Assembly: GCA_964384785.1 (NCBI GenBank) | Contig: CAYLLH010000010.1 | Span: forward strand, 1 to 29,375 | Origin: JAZKSG01 sp964384785 | GTDB taxonomy: Archaea > Thermoplasmatota > E2 > DHVEG-1 | Direction: 5' to 3' | DNA length: 29,375 nt | In this document: piece after piece, positions 6,918-14,706 of the stretch | Layout of the letters: every line of letters begins with the position of its first letter | Numbering within the stretch: position 1 is the stretch's first letter | Position numbers and translations under genes: made by a program | The notes under the pieces: generated by a model | Seen by the model: only the letters and a program-made list of their open reading frames with translations | Told to the model about the DNA's origin: nothing | Database searches by the model: none

Positions 6918-8438
6918 TTAGATTAATGAGGTGTTTCTCACCCAGTCAAGATCACTGATATACAGTTCTCTCATATCTTTTAAGTTATATCTAAGCATCG
7001 CAAGACGTTCCAAGCCAAGACCCCATGCAAGCACCGGATGTTTGATTCCAATGGGTTCTGTAACCTCTGGGCGGAATATTCCACTACCACCCAGTTCCAT
7101 CCATTCATTATTCCAAAATACTTCTACTTCCATAGAGGGTTCTGTGTATGGAAAATAACCAGGGCGGCATCGGATTTTTTCAAAACCCATTCTTTTGTAG
7201 AATTCTTTTAGAATCCCAACAAGTTGTTTGAAGTTAGCATTTTCTTCATAAACAATTCCTTCGATTTGATAAAATTCTGGTAGATGTGTAGAATCAATTT
7301 TTTCTTTACGGAAAACCCGACCCAATGAAAAAACTTTACATGGCGGCTCTGGATGGTTATACAAATATCGAATAGTGTTAACTGTGGTATGAGTACGAAG
7401 CAGTGTTCTTTTTCCTTCTTTTTTAGAAAAATCATAACCCCAACCAGAGGACCCAGTTTTTCCACCATTTTCATGGACTTTTTTTATTTCATCCACTAGT
7501 TTTTCATCATCTATATCAAAACTTTTAGGAGTTTTACAGTAAAGAGTATCCTGCATCTCACGAGCAGGATGATCCTGTGGAATAAACAGTACATCCATAT
7601 TCCAAAAACAAGATTCAACATAGTTACCCGATATCTCCTCAAAACCCATCTCTAGAAATATTTTACGTATCTCAGAAATCAAAGATGTAAGTGGATGAAA
7701 TTTTCCACCGTGTTTCTCTGGCGCGAAAGCCTGTATATCATAAGGACGAATGATTTTATCACGCCATGTTTCATTTTTTATAACATCTGAAGTGATCTGA
7801 GAGATTTCATCCTGAATTTCAAAACCTTTTTTTAGAACCTCTTTTCCTTTTTCTAGAAGAATAATTTTGCTGCTTATTTTTTCTTTTTCAACGATTACAT
7901 CTTTTCTAGATAAAAGATTACGAGCTTTTTTTGTATCAATTTCTGAACCAGGGTTTTCTTTTAAGAACTCAATAATTTCTTCATCATCAGTTTTTTTATC
8001 TAAAACCTGTAGACCGGTATCAGTAATAGAAAGAACAGTTTCACCGTTTTCTTTTCTTATATCAGCCCAGTTTTTACGTTTTAACCAGCCTATAGCAATA
8101 GAAACAGTTTTCTTACCAACCCTATCAGTTAGTTCATCAATAGTAAGATCGCCATCTTCCCCAGAAAGAATACGAAGGATTTTTTTCTCAGGTAAACCCT
8201 CTTTATAAAAATTTTCACCCTCAGAGCCTAATCTAAAACTTTTTTTTATTTTTTCTTCAACTTTAACAAGTTTTTTAGATTGAAGCCAAGAAGAAGCATT
8301 CATAACTTCAACTTGTTGATCAAAATCACCATTTTCAAGAATTTCTTCTGGTGATGCATCCCCATCAAGTTTTTTTAAAGTAAGCAATACTTTTTTTTCG
8401 TTATGCGAAAGTTCATCAATTATTTGATCTGTTTCCAT
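6918..8438 (-). CDS. pheS: Phenylalanyl-tRNA synthetase alpha subunit, archaeal type
   Basis: Charges tRNA-Phe with phenylalanine as part of an alpha2beta2 enzyme. The 506-residue length and the N-terminal half made of winged-helix repeats (about residues 1-200) are typical of archaeal/eukaryotic PheS. The class II catalytic core follows: FWNMDVLFIPQDHPAREMQD, LLRTHTTVNTIRYL, motif 2 in FSLGRVFRKEKIDSTHLPEF, and motif 3 in GLGLERLAMLRYN. HPAREMQDT is a PheS signature. The beta-subunit gene pheT is not in the window. Transcribed divergently from the zinc-ribbon gene; I see no strong ribosome-binding site before the ATG. Confidence 0.97.
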   Translation of the reverse strand: METDQIIDELSHNEKKVLLTLKKLDGDASPEEILENGDFDQQVEVMNASSWLQSKKLVKVEEKIKKSFRLGSEGENFYKEGLPEKKILRILSGEDGDLTIDELTDRVGKKTVSIAIGWLKRKNWADIRKENGETVLSITDTGLQVLDKKTDDEEIIEFLKENPGSEIDTKKARNLLSRKDVIVEKEKISSKIILLEKGKEVLKKGFEIQDEISQITSDVIKNETWRDKIIRPYDIQAFAPEKHGGKFHPLTSLISEIRKIFLEMGFEEISGNYVESCFWNMDVLFIPQDHPAREMQDTLYCKTPKSFDIDDEKLVDEIKKVHENGGKTGSSGWGYDFSKKEGKRTLLRTHTTVNTIRYLYNHPEPPCKVFSLGRVFRKEKIDSTHLPEFYQIEGIVYEENANFKQLVGILKEFYKRMGFEKIRCRPGYFPYTEPSMEVEVFWNNEWMELGGSGIFRPEVTEPIGIKHPVLAWGLGLERLAMLRYNLKDMRELYISDLDWVRNTSLI

Positions 8439-8572
8439 GTTTTCAAAACCTGAAAATAAATAATCATGTATTAAGATATCGATAAAACAGTTTATTTTTT
8501 GTTTTTTATGGGAAATTAGATATACTATTTAAATATTTTATATTTTCATTATTTTAATGGAGAAAAAAAAAC
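8439..8572. promoter_or_regulatory. Divergent promoter region, pheS (-) and zinc-ribbon/LURP-one gene (+)
   Basis: On the plus strand TTTAAATA (8528-8535) is a good TATA box, giving a start near 8555 and a short leader with GGAG about 12 bases before the ATG pair at 8573/8576. For pheS only AT-rich TATA-like runs are visible and no single box stands out. Confidence 0.45.
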
Positions 8573-9385
8573 ATGATGGAAGGATATTGCCCTAAATGTG
8601 GCACTCGTTTAATACCTGGTGCAAGATTTTGTTCAAGATGCGGTGAAGATGTTGGTGAAACCAACATGAAACCTATTTTTGCACCTCAGCAGAACCCTCA
8701 AACCGTTCAACCACAACCACCAAATCCTAATCCAAATCAACCAACACCTCCTAATCCGCAACCCCCAAATCCTCCAACAGGTCAACCAAACCAGCAAGCA
8801 GCTTGGAAACCAGAACTTTGGTATCAAAACTTTTATCGAATAAGAAAAAAAGTAGTAACCGTTGGAAACAAATACTGGCTAGAGGATCAAAACGGTGCAG
8901 TTATTGGTTTTTGTAAACAAAAACTTTTCAAACTAAAAGAAGACATCCGTATTTACACAAATGAAACCATGAACGAAGAACTTTTTCGTATTAAACAAGA
9001 ACAAATAACAGATGCATGGGGAAACTTTGGAGTTATTGACTCATCTTCTAATGAAAAAATTGGTTTTGTTAAAAGAAATATACTTTCAGCTTTTCTTAAA
9101 GACTCCTGGGAAATTTATAATACATCAGGTCAGATGGTTGGAAAAATAGAGGAAAAATCAACTGGTCATGCACTTGCAAGAAAATATATGCCTGGCGGAG
9201 GCCTTGTACCTGAAAAAATGCATATAACTATGAATGATCAACCGATAGCTGATGTTAGTCAAGATTTTAAAATAGTTGGTGACATCTGGACTATGAACTG
9301 TTACATGGTACCTGATAATTTTGATAGAAGAGTTTTGTTAGCATGTATTCTTTTAATGGGAATGATTGAACGAAGGCATAAATAA
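8573..9385 (+). CDS. Zinc-ribbon protein with LURP-one/scramblase-like (tubby-fold) domain
   Basis: A 270-residue, probably cytoplasmic protein in three parts. Residues 6-23 form a zinc ribbon (CPKCG...FCSRCG, four Cys). Residues about 36-74 are a disordered linker of Pro, Asn and Gln. From about 80 to the end is a beta-rich domain (YRIRKKVVTVGNKYWLEDQ, VGKIEEKSTG, ADVSQDFKIVGDIWTMNCY) that resembles the LURP-one-related/DUF567 and scramblase group, which share a tubby-like fold and are linked to membranes or membrane stress in other organisms. That similarity is by eye. Two ATGs lie side by side; either could be the start. The job in archaea is unknown. Confidence 0.75.
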   Translation: MMEGYCPKCGTRLIPGARFCSRCGEDVGETNMKPIFAPQQNPQTVQPQPPNPNPNQPTPPNPQPPNPPTGQPNQQAAWKPELWYQNFYRIRKKVVTVGNKYWLEDQNGAVIGFCKQKLFKLKEDIRIYTNETMNEELFRIKQEQITDAWGNFGVIDSSSNEKIGFVKRNILSAFLKDSWEIYNTSGQMVGKIEEKSTGHALARKYMPGGGLVPEKMHITMNDQPIADVSQDFKIVGDIWTMNCYMVPDNFDRRVLLACILLMGMIERRHK

Positions 9386-9486
9386 AAAAATTTTACAAAT
9401 TTTTTTTATTTCTTTTTTTTTCTTGTTATAATTTTTTATATGAAAAGCTTATTACCCTACGCCAAAAAAGCTTTGAAAAGAGTTGA

Positions 9487-9561
9487 GGGCCCGTAGCTTA
9501 GGCTGGTTAGAGCGCTCGGCTGATAACCGGGAGGCCATGAGTTCAAATCTCATCGGGCCCA
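9487..9561 (+). tRNA. tRNA-Ile, anticodon GAT
   Basis: A complete cloverleaf. The acceptor stem pairs GGGCCCG (9487-9493) with CGGGCCC (9554-9560), with discriminator A at 9561; CCA is not encoded. The anticodon arm is CTCGG-CTGATAA-CCGGG with GAT at 9522-9524. The T arm is ATGAG-TTCAAAT-CTCAT. No intron. A TATA-like TTATATGA lies about 46 bases upstream (9434-9441), a usual place for a tRNA promoter in archaea. Confidence 0.97.
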
Positions 9562-9581
9562 CTAAAATTTTTCTATTTTTT

Positions 9582-9983
9582 TTACCAGTTAAACCATTGA
9601 TATTTCCCGGTTATTAAACCTATTATTAGATCGAATAATCCACCTGTTATAGGTCCTAGAATTATTCTTATTGCTAGTTTAAAAATGCCTCCTATTATTT
9701 TTAAAAAATTTGGTGTTAATACATTGCATCTAAATATTACAGCTAGCAGTCCATCACTGGTTAAACCCCATTTGATTAGATTCCATATTAGTTTTGAAAT
9801 TTTTAGTATTATTCCAGATTGTTCGGGTGGTTCTGATATGGTTTGTTCTTTTTCAAGATTTGTTTCTATTATTTTGTTTTTTTGTTCTAGTTTTTGATAA
9901 TATCCATTCAATGCACTGTATGCAGGCATTGTTAAAAATAAAAAAATTGAGAATATTGTAAAGATTAGTATTTTTTTGTTCAT
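9582..9983 (-). CDS. Small exported or membrane protein of unknown function
   Basis: A 133-residue protein I cannot assign. It begins with a clear signal peptide or anchor (KKILIFTIFSIFLFLTMPAYSA, likely cleaved near residue 24), then a charged stretch rich in Glu and Lys, then a hydrophobic C-terminal half (about 58-125) with LAIRIILGPITGGLFDLIIG and a short IGLITG end, perhaps two membrane helices. The ATG has an ideal GGTGAT site (9993-9988) five bases upstream. A structured leader and a possible 35-codon ORF lie between it and its predicted promoter near 10188-10197. Its neighbours on either side are a tRNA and a surface protein. Confidence 0.65.
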   Translation of the reverse strand: MNKKILIFTIFSIFLFLTMPAYSALNGYYQKLEQKNKIIETNLEKEQTISEPPEQSGIILKISKLIWNLIKWGLTSDGLLAVIFRCNVLTPNFLKIIGGIFKLAIRIILGPITGGLFDLIIGLITGKYQWFNW

Positions 9984-9993
9984 CTATATCACC
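9979..9993 (-). repeat. Ribosome-binding/start-codon repeat, copy 1
   Basis: GGTGATATAGATGAA, read on the minus strand, contains the ribosome-binding site and start codon of the 133-residue gene. An identical 15-base copy lies at 10124-10138. Confidence 0.7.
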
Positions 9994-10020
9994 ATTTTTT
10001 TTGTATCTAAGTTAATTACA

Positions 10021-10128
10021 TTAATTTTTTTGTATATATGGGGCATGAGCCGCTCTGGCTGAGAAGTTAAAAAAACGCCATCGGCTCTCTAATTCAAGAA
10101 AAAAGAGATGGTTTGGAAGTTTATTCAT
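10021..10128 (-). CDS. Possible 35-residue leader peptide
   Basis: A short frame whose start region copies that of the downstream 133-residue gene: both read GGTGATATAGATGAA then a C or T and AAA. The ribosome-binding site is therefore ideal. The predicted peptide (MNKLPNHLFFLELESRWRFF at its start) resembles no family and is rich in Phe and Arg. Its codons for FSARAA run through the 3' arm of the 10048-10164 stem, so translation would disturb that stem. It may be a translated leader or a decayed duplicate of the neighbouring gene's start. Confidence 0.3.
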   Translation of the reverse strand: MNKLPNHLFFLELESRWRFFNFSARAAHAPYIQKN

Positions 10129-10164
10129 CTATATCACCTCTCAGCCAATTTTTATTGAGCGGCT
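10048..10164 (-). promoter_or_regulatory. Structured leader element upstream of the 133-residue gene
   Basis: The left arm AGCCGCTCTGGCTGAGA (10048-10064) pairs along all 17 bases with the right side: TCTCAGCCA at 10139-10147 and GAGCGGCT at 10157-10164, with a 9-base bulge between them. Within, CCAT and CTCT (10078-10088) pair with AGAGATGG (10104-10111). Read on the minus strand, the transcript predicted from the TATA at 10188-10197 would begin at the first base of the stem, and the stem's 5' arm abuts a GGTGAT ribosome-binding site. It could be a cis-regulatory RNA or a separate small RNA. It does not match the TPP riboswitch despite the GGCTGAGA word. Confidence 0.5.
10124..10138 (-). repeat. 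Ribosome-binding/start-codon repeat, copy 2
   Basis: Exact 15-base copy of 9979-9993, 145 bases further from the gene. It gives the 35-codon ORF at 10021-10128 a ribosome-binding site and ATG identical to those of the downstream gene. Confidence 0.7.
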
Positions 10165-10187
10165 ATATAATAATTTGTATTATAGCA

Positions 10188-10197
10188 TATAAATAAC
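10188..10197 (-). promoter_or_regulatory. TATA box for the structured leader transcript
   Basis: TTATTTATAT on the minus strand, centred about 26 bases before 10165, predicts a transcript start at the outer end of the long stem (10164). No other TATA-like word in this gap has so good a position, although the gap is very AT-rich (10166-10250). Confidence 0.4.
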
Positions 10198-10260
10198 TTA
10201 TGTAACTATAATAACGCTCTCCTTATAAAAAAGTTATAATAATAACAAAGATGTGATTAT

Positions 10261-12762
10261 TTAATAAATCATACCATCAAATGAATCAAAAGAATTATTA
10301 TCATTAGGAATTCTTTCAACTCGATATCTTACAGACTGTTTAGGTGTTTCTTTCTGTAAAGGATTACTTCCAACATTTTGATGATCAATGTTTTTTGTAC
10401 TGTAGGAAAAAGGTTTACTCTCAACTTTCTTCTCAACTTTTTTATCAGAGTTTTTATCCTTTCTATTTTTAAAGAAATACCAGAGAAAAACAATTACAGA
10501 AACAACAACAATTACAACTATAAGAATTAAAAAAGTAAAAGGCAAACCTTGTTTAATGCTTTTCTTACTCTCACGTACATACTCTTCGATTTCATCATTA
10601 GCTACATCATAAATATAATCCCATTTGTCATCATCATTATTATTGATTAAATAACAATCATCGCCTATCATATTAACATTAGATTCCTTACCAGATAAAT
10701 CATTATGAAATAAATCATACACGCCATCGTTATCATTATCAACAAGATAACCAGATATTTCTTTTGTTATAGGCACAGAATCGACATAAAAATTAAATGT
10801 GCTAACATTTGAATAATTAACACCATCAAAGGATTTGGCAGATATTATAAATTTACCAGGTTCTGACCATTTATGAGCAAATAAAACCTCTTTGCCACTT
10901 GTAACATTATTGATAACATCATCTTTCTCATCACCCCAGTCAATATTTATATCTAATTTATCATTATCTGGATCAATTGAGGAAAATGTAAAACCATGTT
11001 TTTCATTTAATTTCACAGAAACGATATTTGATTCAATTGAAGGATTTTCTGGTTTACGGTTTGGTATTTTTATAATAGTTGTAGTGGTATTGTTAACTCC
11101 ATGAGTATCAACAACAGTTAAGGTTACAGTATACTCGCCATTGTTTCTTTTGGAATATGAATGATTTGGATTTGCTAAATTACTTTGTTCGCCATCTCCA
11201 AAATCCCATATAAATTCATCAATTCCATGATCATCAGAACTGGAGGTTCCATCTAAAACTATTTCTTCACCAACAAAACATTCATCTGGTGCAATAATTA
11301 CAGCGGTTGGTGGAAGATTACTTGGTTCTGACATTCCACTAACCATATCGGATTTAGATCCTATATTTCCAGAAGGATCAACTGCTTCTACCTTAAAAGT
11401 ATAAGTCTGATAATTTTCTGGAACTAAGGCTTGATAAAAATTAGTTGAAACATTTGTAAGAAATTCTTTATCCATGTATATTGAATAGTGATCAATTCTA
11501 TCATTATCTGTTGCTTCATCCCAGCTAAGATTAATTTTTTTGTCATAAGCATTGGTAACAGTTAAACCTGTTATTTTTGTAGGGGGTTCTTCATCTAACT
11601 CAATATTTACTTGGGTATAATCATAATCAGTGTTTCCATTGTTGTCTGTTACATATAAAAATGCATAGTATGTTCCTACTGAGCTATAAACATGTGTCGG
11701 TGATTTTTCAGAGGAGGTGTTTCCATCACCAAAATTCCATAAGTACTCTGTGATATTTCCATCGGTATCAAAGCTGCTGGATCCATTAAGTTGGAGACTT
11801 TGATTAACAAAACCATTGTATGGTCCTCCTGCATCAGCATATGGAGGATATTCAGTAGTGCTTTTTTCTAAAGAGATATTGACCCAGTTTATTTTTTGAT
11901 CATTTGTTAAATTAAGGGTTATATATTCGTGTTCATATTGGTAATTATAAAATTCTAACTCAATAAATCCTTCAGCTGTTTTTATTGAGTAAAAACCTTG
12001 AGAATCGGTGTAAGAATTATTATATGTTTCATTTCCATTTGTATCAGACCATTCAAGATATACATTTGTATCTTCTATGGGCTCTTTTGTAACTGCATCA
12101 GTTACATATCCGCAGACAGTTAAGTTAAACTTAGGTGTTGGTATCATAGATATATTTGCCCATAGGACGGAGTTGTCTTCCGTTTCATTTGAATAATATT
12201 CATCGAGAAATCCTTCTTTATTACATTGCATGTTAAATGAACAAGAGGATATATTAAATGAATAATAACCAGTCTCATCTGAGTTAGTTATGTCATAATT
12301 TCCTAAATTGTCCATTATTAGAATTACTGCGTTATCGATAGGTTGATTTGTTTCAGAGTTTGTAATGTAACCTTTTAACGTTGAATTTCTTTCAGGAGCT
12401 CCGGGATTTAGATTTAAATTAATATCCAATATTTGAGTGTTGTAGATATAATCAGTTGTTGTATTAATATAATAGTAATCAGCTCTTGCCAATATTCCAA
12501 TGTTTATATTTACTTGATTTATTTCTAATTGATATGTTCCATCTGAGTTTGTTTCTGTAGAATTAAGTAAAATCGATCCTGAATCTATATCATATATTTC
12601 GATAGAAGCATTTGGGATAGGATTTCCTGTTTCATTGTCTCTAATTTCACCTTGGATATAAGCTTGACCAGAATCCGCTGCGGATGCTTTAAAAGTCGTT
12701 ATTATAGTACATAATAAAAAGAGTATTACAATCATAGTTGAGAGTTTTGTTTTCTTTTTCAT
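10261..12762 (-). CDS. Large surface protein with carboxypeptidase-regulatory, PKD and FN3 domains, C-terminal membrane anchor
   Basis: An 833-residue exported protein, probably an extracellular adhesion or wall component. Order: signal peptide (1-29); three carboxypeptidase-regulatory-like beta domains (about 32-115, 130-200, 214-300; each has a GYxT/GEIRD opening and an NxS/T-rich body); a PKD domain (about 306-393, WNFGDGNTSSEKSPTHVY); an FN3 domain (about 397-485); a second PKD (about 489-572, WDFGDGEQSNLANPNHSY); a third PKD-like repeat (about 577-660); an Asp-rich DNDNDGVYDLF/DDDKWDYIYD segment; a transmembrane helix near 745-767; and a tail of about 65 charged residues that should be cytoplasmic. 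Many NxS/T sites suggest N-glycosylation. GGTGTAAGGG precedes the ATG. Confidence 0.88.
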   Translation of the reverse strand: MKKKTKLSTMIVILFLLCTIITTFKASAADSGQAYIQGEIRDNETGNPIPNASIEIYDIDSGSILLNSTETNSDGTYQLEINQVNINIGILARADYYYINTTTDYIYNTQILDINLNLNPGAPERNSTLKGYITNSETNQPIDNAVILIMDNLGNYDITNSDETGYYSFNISSCSFNMQCNKEGFLDEYYSNETEDNSVLWANISMIPTPKFNLTVCGYVTDAVTKEPIEDTNVYLEWSDTNGNETYNNSYTDSQGFYSIKTAEGFIELEFYNYQYEHEYITLNLTNDQKINWVNISLEKSTTEYPPYADAGGPYNGFVNQSLQLNGSSSFDTDGNITEYLWNFGDGNTSSEKSPTHVYSSVGTYYAFLYVTDNNGNTDYDYTQVNIELDEEPPTKITGLTVTNAYDKKINLSWDEATDNDRIDHYSIYMDKEFLTNVSTNFYQALVPENYQTYTFKVEAVDPSGNIGSKSDMVSGMSEPSNLPPTAVIIAPDECFVGEEIVLDGTSSSDDHGIDEFIWDFGDGEQSNLANPNHSYSKRNNGEYTVTLTVVDTHGVNNTTTTIIKIPNRKPENPSIESNIVSVKLNEKHGFTFSSIDPDNDKLDINIDWGDEKDDVINNVTSGKEVLFAHKWSEPGKFIISAKSFDGVNYSNVSTFNFYVDSVPITKEISGYLVDNDNDGVYDLFHNDLSGKESNVNMIGDDCYLINNNDDDKWDYIYDVANDEIEEYVRESKKSIKQGLPFTFLILIVVIVVVSVIVFLWYFFKNRKDKNSDKKVEKKVESKPFSYSTKNIDHQNVGSNPLQKETPKQSVRYRVERIPNDNNSFDSFDGMIY

Positions 12763-12950
12763 CCCTTACACCAATTATCGTTATACTCTGTGAGCGATTA
12801 TATAAAAACTTATCGTGATATAATTACTATTTGAAAAATATGTCAAAAACAAAATTTTAACTAAAAAATAAAAATATAATAAATAATAAATAAAATTTAT
12901 ATAGTAAGAACACACCATATAAAAAAACAAAACACAGGTGAAAAAGAAAA
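12763..12950. promoter_or_regulatory. Divergent promoter region between two exported-protein genes
   Basis: For the minus-strand PKD gene, TTTTTATATAAT (12808 down to 12797) is a TATA box about 35-46 bases before the ATG. For the plus-strand protease gene, ATTTATATAG near 12896-12905 is followed by GGTGA at 12937 and a TTG start at 12951. The middle (12835-12895) is nearly pure A/T with no further signal I can name. Shared control of the two surface genes is possible. Confidence 0.5.
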
Positions 12951-14696
12951 TTGAAAAACAAAAAAATTACTATAATTCTATTATCACTAACCCTGATATT
13001 ACCATCAATTTCTTTAGTCCAAGCAAACAACAAAGAAAAAAAAGATGAAATAAGCCCCTTAACCAACCAAGGCCTAATAATAGAAATAAACAGAATCAGA
13101 AACAGAGATCTTTTAAACAAAATTTTGAAACCAGGTTTCCAATGGAGGATAAAACCAACCTTTTATTTAGAAATTGATTTCGGAAAAGAAACATATCCAG
13201 AAAAAAAACCAAACACCGTTTTCAAAACATGGGATACAATAAACAAAGACTTCAGAATCCTAAAAGATGTAGAAGAAGAACTACCTAAAATAAATTTTAC
13301 AATAAACGTAAAAGAAAAAAACATTTTTAAAAACAACTATAAAACAGTAGAAACAATAGAAATCAACTACAGTTTTTTAACAGGAAAATGGAATGGATCA
13401 GATTATTTTAAAGACAAAGATGGATACGGACATTTCCTTGGTGAAAAATATGAAATCTGGTTTGATATCTACCAAACAGATTACGACCACGATAAAATAC
13501 CATACTGGGCCGAAGTAAACATACTAGGAACCGATCCAATGGTTGATGACTCAAAACTTGATCCCGATAATGATGGAATACCAACATCCTGGGAATACAA
13601 ATGGGGTTATGATCCTTTTACTTGGGATGATCACCAAAACCTTGATCCAGATGTTGATGGACTTGAAAACATAGAAGAATACATGATGAGAAAACATTTT
13701 TCAAACCCATATCAACAAGATATATACATCGAGGCGGATGGAATGAAATCACGATTTTTCTTCTGGGAACATAAACTATTCAAAGAAACACAACAAATAA
13801 TAATTGAAAGATTCGCTGAACACGGAATCAATGTTTACATTGATGACGGATGGCCAGATACACCAACTAATGGCGGAGGAAGCATGGTTCCATTTGATGA
13901 CAGAACAAATTGGAACTCAGGAGAATTCTTACAATACTACAAACATTACTTCCCAGATGAACGAAAAGGAATATTTAGATACTTACTTATTTGTAATAAT
14001 GCAGGATATGCCGGAAACTCAGAATTCAACAACTTTGACACGATAATATTAGGTAACAGCATAAGAACTACTTTTTTAAATCAAAAAGCATTTTTTCCAA
14101 GGACACAAAGAACAATGTTAGCCTCAGCAGTATTACATGAACTAGGTCACACACTTGGAATAGGGCCTAACACTATAGAAGGATGCGATAATTACTCCTT
14201 TAAAAACAAATTCCTACCAACACAACAAAGAAACGAATATCTTGAAGAATGGGGTAACTACAAAAGTGTGATGAACTACTACTATATTTATAATAAAAAT
14301 CTCGTAGATTTTTCTGATGGAACAAATGGATACAATGATCAAAACGACTGGAATCATTTTTATCTACCATATTTTCAAATAGAAACCACAGTTGTATGTG
14401 ATCCATTCATAAACATAACCGAAAAGGGAGTTAAAGAAAACATAACAATGACACTTCCTGGTTGGAACTATAGTAAAAAACTAACAATTCACCTAATGGA
14501 AAACATGTCACAGGCTTCACCAGTTGATCCAATAAAATCAAACTGGGGTGTTTTTATTAAAACAGATCAAAAAAACGCAACACAACCCAGTGATAGAAAC
14601 ATAAGAGTCTATGTTCAACCGATAGTACCATTAACAGGCTGGAGTCTTTACAAAGAAGGATACATAGATACAGAAGAAAACATAACACTCGTCTAA
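12951..14696 (+). CDS. Secreted zinc metalloprotease with calcium-binding repeats
   Basis: A 581-residue exported protein likely to degrade protein outside the cell. The start is TTG, chosen because it gives a clean signal peptide (about 1-25, ending near SLVQANN) and follows GGTGA by about ten bases; no ATG fits. Two thrombospondin-type-3-like Asp repeats follow, DPDNDG from residue 204 and LDPDVDG from 232. The zinc site is HELGH at 396-400 followed by TLGIG, with a Met-turn SVMNYY about 50 residues later, as in metzincins. The usual third ligand ten residues after the first His is absent (Pro406), so D413 or another residue may serve. The C-terminal beta region (about 490-581) is unassigned. 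Divergent from the PKD protein. Confidence 0.85.
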   Translation: MKNKKITIILLSLTLILPSISLVQANNKEKKDEISPLTNQGLIIEINRIRNRDLLNKILKPGFQWRIKPTFYLEIDFGKETYPEKKPNTVFKTWDTINKDFRILKDVEEELPKINFTINVKEKNIFKNNYKTVETIEINYSFLTGKWNGSDYFKDKDGYGHFLGEKYEIWFDIYQTDYDHDKIPYWAEVNILGTDPMVDDSKLDPDNDGIPTSWEYKWGYDPFTWDDHQNLDPDVDGLENIEEYMMRKHFSNPYQQDIYIEADGMKSRFFFWEHKLFKETQQIIIERFAEHGINVYIDDGWPDTPTNGGGSMVPFDDRTNWNSGEFLQYYKHYFPDERKGIFRYLLICNNAGYAGNSEFNNFDTIILGNSIRTTFLNQKAFFPRTQRTMLASAVLHELGHTLGIGPNTIEGCDNYSFKNKFLPTQQRNEYLEEWGNYKSVMNYYYIYNKNLVDFSDGTNGYNDQNDWNHFYLPYFQIETTVVCDPFINITEKGVKENITMTLPGWNYSKKLTIHLMENMSQASPVDPIKSNWGVFIKTDQKNATQPSDRNIRVYVQPIVPLTGWSLYKEGYIDTEENITLV

Positions 14697-14706
14697 AAAA
14701 AATATA

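Noticed and set aside
8573..9385. Secreted protein because of the Pro/Asn/Gln-rich region
   Set aside because: No signal peptide or membrane anchor; the protein begins directly with a zinc ribbon, so it is probably cytoplasmic.
9440..9496. 18-codon ORF starting MKSLLPYAKKALKR that ends inside tRNA-Ile
   Set aside because: No ribosome-binding site, and it overlaps the tRNA and its expected 5' flank; chance is the simplest explanation.
10048..10164. Possible TPP riboswitch because of GGCTGAGA
   Set aside because: The second conserved half of the TPP aptamer (CCTGATCTGGATAATGCC type) is absent and the stems do not match.
12835..12900. Tandem AT-rich repeats such as AATAAATAATAAATAA
   Set aside because: Expected in the low-complexity A/T spacer of a divergent promoter; no regular repeat unit, so not called as a repeat array or origin.
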